Assembly (NCBI RefSeq): GCF_020216025.1
Contig: NZ_JAIWNC010000033.1
Coordinates: 56,461 to 120,460 of the forward strand
From: Jidongwangia harbinensis
GTDB lineage: Bacteria > Actinomycetota > Actinomycetes > Mycobacteriales > Micromonosporaceae
Direction of reading: 5' to 3'
Length of the DNA: 64,000 nucleotides
Position 1 is the stretch's first letter. Every line of letters starts with the position of its first letter. The notes beneath the pieces were generated by a model. The model did not search any database. It saw only the letters and a list, made by a program, of their open reading frames with translations, and was not told where the DNA came from. Both the position numbers and the translations under genes were made by a program. Of this stretch, positions 62,108 through 64,000 are shown piece after piece.

Positions 62108-62830
62108 TACTTCCCCCGTGGATAGGCTGAATCCGACTGCACCGGCAGGGTGGTGGCGCCATGAAGTTCTGCGCGCCTGGCACCGGCCGGCATCGATCGC
62201 GCGGTCGTAAGTTACTTGCCGTCGAGCGCCACCACCACGGCGACGACGAGCGCGGAGGGTCCACTATAGATTGACAGTCATCGGTCCACGGTCCCCCCAT
62301 CGATCGACCTGATTGCGCGAGGGAAGCCGATCCCGGGTCCAAAAGCCCCCTGACAGCGGGCCCCGTCAGTTGTCCAAGAGGTCAATGCAAACACACATTG
62401 GCTTCGGCGACTGTCCGCTATCCGCCGGATTTCGGCCTATATCCGCATGCTGCATGAATGTCAAAGGCCCACCAGAATCGGGCAAAATGGGCGGCCGAAC
62501 GGTCGGGCGCGCCGCGGTCGGTCGCCTGGACGGCGACGCCGCCGGCCGTGTCGACGTCCACACCGGCTCGCAGCACCATCCTGGCGTGCCCGGCCGGACG
62601 GATCACGCGAGGGCAACGTCTGCCCAGCACGCCCGCCCATGCTCGCTGGCCCGTCCTGGCCGCTGTCAGCGTGCGATTCCGAGGCGTGTTCGCCTAGATC
62701 GACGGGTGCGACAGCGCTCTCAAGCACTCACTGAGCCTGGTCCGGTCCACGGGGCTGGCGGGGCTCGGGCGTCGCGGTGAGGCGGTTAATGCGGTCGCTG
62801 GCGTCGCGTTCGGCTCGATAGCCTCATTTG
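62108..62830. other. Long gap upstream of the toxin gene
   Basis: About 720 bases. The near part holds the toxin promoter and ribosome binding site. The lower-GC patch at 62380-62480 (CAATGCAAACACACATTG) has no gene. Short frames at 62440-62790 are Arg-rich and overlapping, with no signature. Confidence 0.4.
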
Positions 62831-63475
62831 ATGATCACGCTGACGCCGGTGCTGGAGCGGTGGTCGGCTGACTGCCCGTTCTGGCCGGTCGAGCAGACCG
62901 ACCTCTATCTCGCGGTTCCGCGAATGCCGATATCGCAGCAGGTGGGGACGGTGGTCTGGACGTTGGTCGCGCGCAGCGTGACCGCCAACGACCTCTCGAT
63001 CGCCGCGACGGATGCCGCTGAGGCGATTGAGCTGTACCTGACCTGTGATGACGGAGATTTTGCGCCGGGTGGGTTGCGGGTGGGCGGCGACAACGTCGTC
63101 ATCGACCCAGGCTGCTGCGTCGGCCTCGACGAATGGCGTGACTGGCTGCGCGTGAACGACGGTGAGGTGATCGACCTCGGCCATGACCCGGATCCGCTGA
63201 TCGATCACCGAGGGCCGGCGGTCCGGGTGTGGAAGGACGGCGGCCAGCTTCCCGCAGGGTCGGTTCTTGGCCCGGAGGAACCACACATCGACATTCCGCG
63301 CGACCTTCTGCCGAACCTCCTGGGTGGGGTTCAGCGGGATCTCGCCGGTTTCCTGGCCGCTCTGCACCCATGGGCGCAGGGCATCCGGTCCGATCTGGCG
63401 GACCCGCTGTCCGCGGCCATGGACCGGCGTTTGCAGATCAGCGAACCTCTCGGGTGTTGTCCGACGTCGCCCTAA
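62831..63475 (+). CDS. Hypothetical protein
   Basis: A 214-residue acidic cytosolic protein of balanced composition (WPVEQTDLYLAVPRMPISQQ, GGDNVVIDPGCCVGLDEWRD, DLGHDPDPLIDHRGPAVRVW, PHIDIPRDLLPNLLGG). ATG 62831 is used; TTG 62828 is adjacent. It resembles, in style only, small accessory or immunity proteins; no family is recognised. Converges on the next gene, overlapping its end by four bases. Confidence 0.6.
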   Translation: MITLTPVLERWSADCPFWPVEQTDLYLAVPRMPISQQVGTVVWTLVARSVTANDLSIAATDAAEAIELYLTCDDGDFAPGGLRVGGDNVVIDPGCCVGLDEWRDWLRVNDGEVIDLGHDPDPLIDHRGPAVRVWKDGGQLPAGSVLGPEEPHIDIPRDLLPNLLGGVQRDLAGFLAALHPWAQGIRSDLADPLSAAMDRRLQISEPLGCCPTSP

Positions 63476-63822
63476 CCCTGTGATCTGGAGCGTTCAATCT
63501 CGTCCGCCCGGTCCTTCAGGCTTATTGCATGACGATTCCAGTCCGGCCCGAACGACAGTAGATCAGCGGCCGCCTCGCGCAGGAGTGCAACGTCCGTCGG
63601 TCGCTGGAGACAAACAAGGCGGTATGCGAGGTTCCGCGCCCACGGTCGCAGGCCCATCCAGTCCTCCGCCAATTGCTCTCGTAACACGGTCAGAATCTCA
63701 GTAGCTGAAGCAAACGTGATGCATTCGACGAACTCCCGCATCGCTTCTTTGAGTTTGTGCGGATCCTCGCCGTCGCTTGCCACTACGAGCCTCTGAGTCT
63801 TCACAACCCCCGGGTTGATCAC
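63472..63822 (-). CDS. Hypothetical protein
   Basis: A 116-residue helical protein (KLKEAMREFVECITFASATE, WARNLAYRLVCLQRPTDVAL, DWNRHAISLKDRADEIERSR). No signal or membrane segment. Composition and amphipathic helices look real. An alternative start is not evident. No family recognised; tail-to-tail with the preceding gene. Confidence 0.55.
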   Translation of the reverse strand: MINPGVVKTQRLVVASDGEDPHKLKEAMREFVECITFASATEILTVLREQLAEDWMGLRPWARNLAYRLVCLQRPTDVALLREAAADLLSFGPDWNRHAISLKDRADEIERSRSQG

Positions 63823-64000
63823 GCTGGGCGTGAAACCGGCGGCCCGGTCACGGTTGTCGCTGGGTCGGGTGAGGGGGCTGGTGCGGGCGTGCCGGCCTCG
63901 TCACCATCGGGCTTGTCGGGGGTGTCCACCCTCGATGGGTGCCCGTGACGTCGACGCGTGCTTGGAAGTGAAGTCCGTCTCTGAGTCTGGCGCTGGGACC
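63823..64000. other. Window end, no gene seen
   Basis: The last 178 bases hold a short plus-strand frame (to 63948) without features. Nothing is supported. Confidence 0.4.

Noticed and set aside
1..64000. CRISPR array or phage genes
   Set aside because: No regularly spaced direct repeats and no capsid, terminase, portal or tail genes were recognised.

Overview
High-GC actinobacterial chromosome. Frequent GTG starts, IS701-type insertion sequences, type VII secretion (T7SS) parts, GAF-ANTAR proteins, DesK/NarL-type two-component pairs and a melC1-melC2 tyrosinase operon all suggest a filamentous actinomycete, most likely Micromonosporaceae (Actinoplanes/Micromonospora-like). The genus is inferred, not shown. 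No rRNA, tRNA or CRISPR array was recognised.

Layout. 0-9.7 kb: a possible Imm35/YrhB-type protein coupled to a GlcNAc-transferase-like enzyme, a GMC oxidoreductase/MMPL fusion relic, a LuxR-type regulator, a lipoprotein between two IS701-type element ends, a CPBP-family membrane protease, a Pyr4-type membrane terpene cyclase homologue, and a gutted subtilisin gene. 9.7-11.5 kb: a two-component system. 12-19 kb: a decayed T7SS locus (transglycosylase-like lectin protein, ECF sigma factor, frameshifted luciferase-like gene, catalytically dead mycosin-like protein, small membrane protein, broken beta-helix/AAA gene, broken eccC). 19.1-20.8 kb: TetR regulator divergent from a medium-chain reductase. 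21.6-24.2 kb: three GAF-ANTAR proteins. 24.4-28 kb: orphan hypotheticals and relics of a conjugative element. 28-36 kb: an efflux block (ABC permease and ATPase, response regulator, histidine kinase, divergent MMPL exporter) sharing one 16-bp palindrome at three sites.

36-46 kb is the best preserved metabolic region: an NTF2-like protein, RraA-family protein and aminotransferase, a TetR regulator, then five translationally coupled genes (DUF3500, gamma-glutamyltransferase-like, DUF1275, MFS, FAD monooxygenase), probably for uptake or turnover of an unknown small molecule and its export. 46-57.6 kb: serine hydrolase, DUF1684, XRE-cupin regulator, methyltransferase, MerR/EthD pair, acetyltransferase, melC1-melC2 tyrosinase, DinB protein, and many gene fragments. 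57.6-62.1 kb: a 1379-residue ALF-repeat/Hint polymorphic toxin with a small downstream gene that could encode its immunity protein. The window ends with two hypotheticals.

About twenty loci are pseudogenes or fragments, so this is an accessory region under heavy turnover. Some frameshifts could be sequencing errors, but large internal deletions and joined fragments cannot be. Family assignments come from reading motifs by eye, with no database search.
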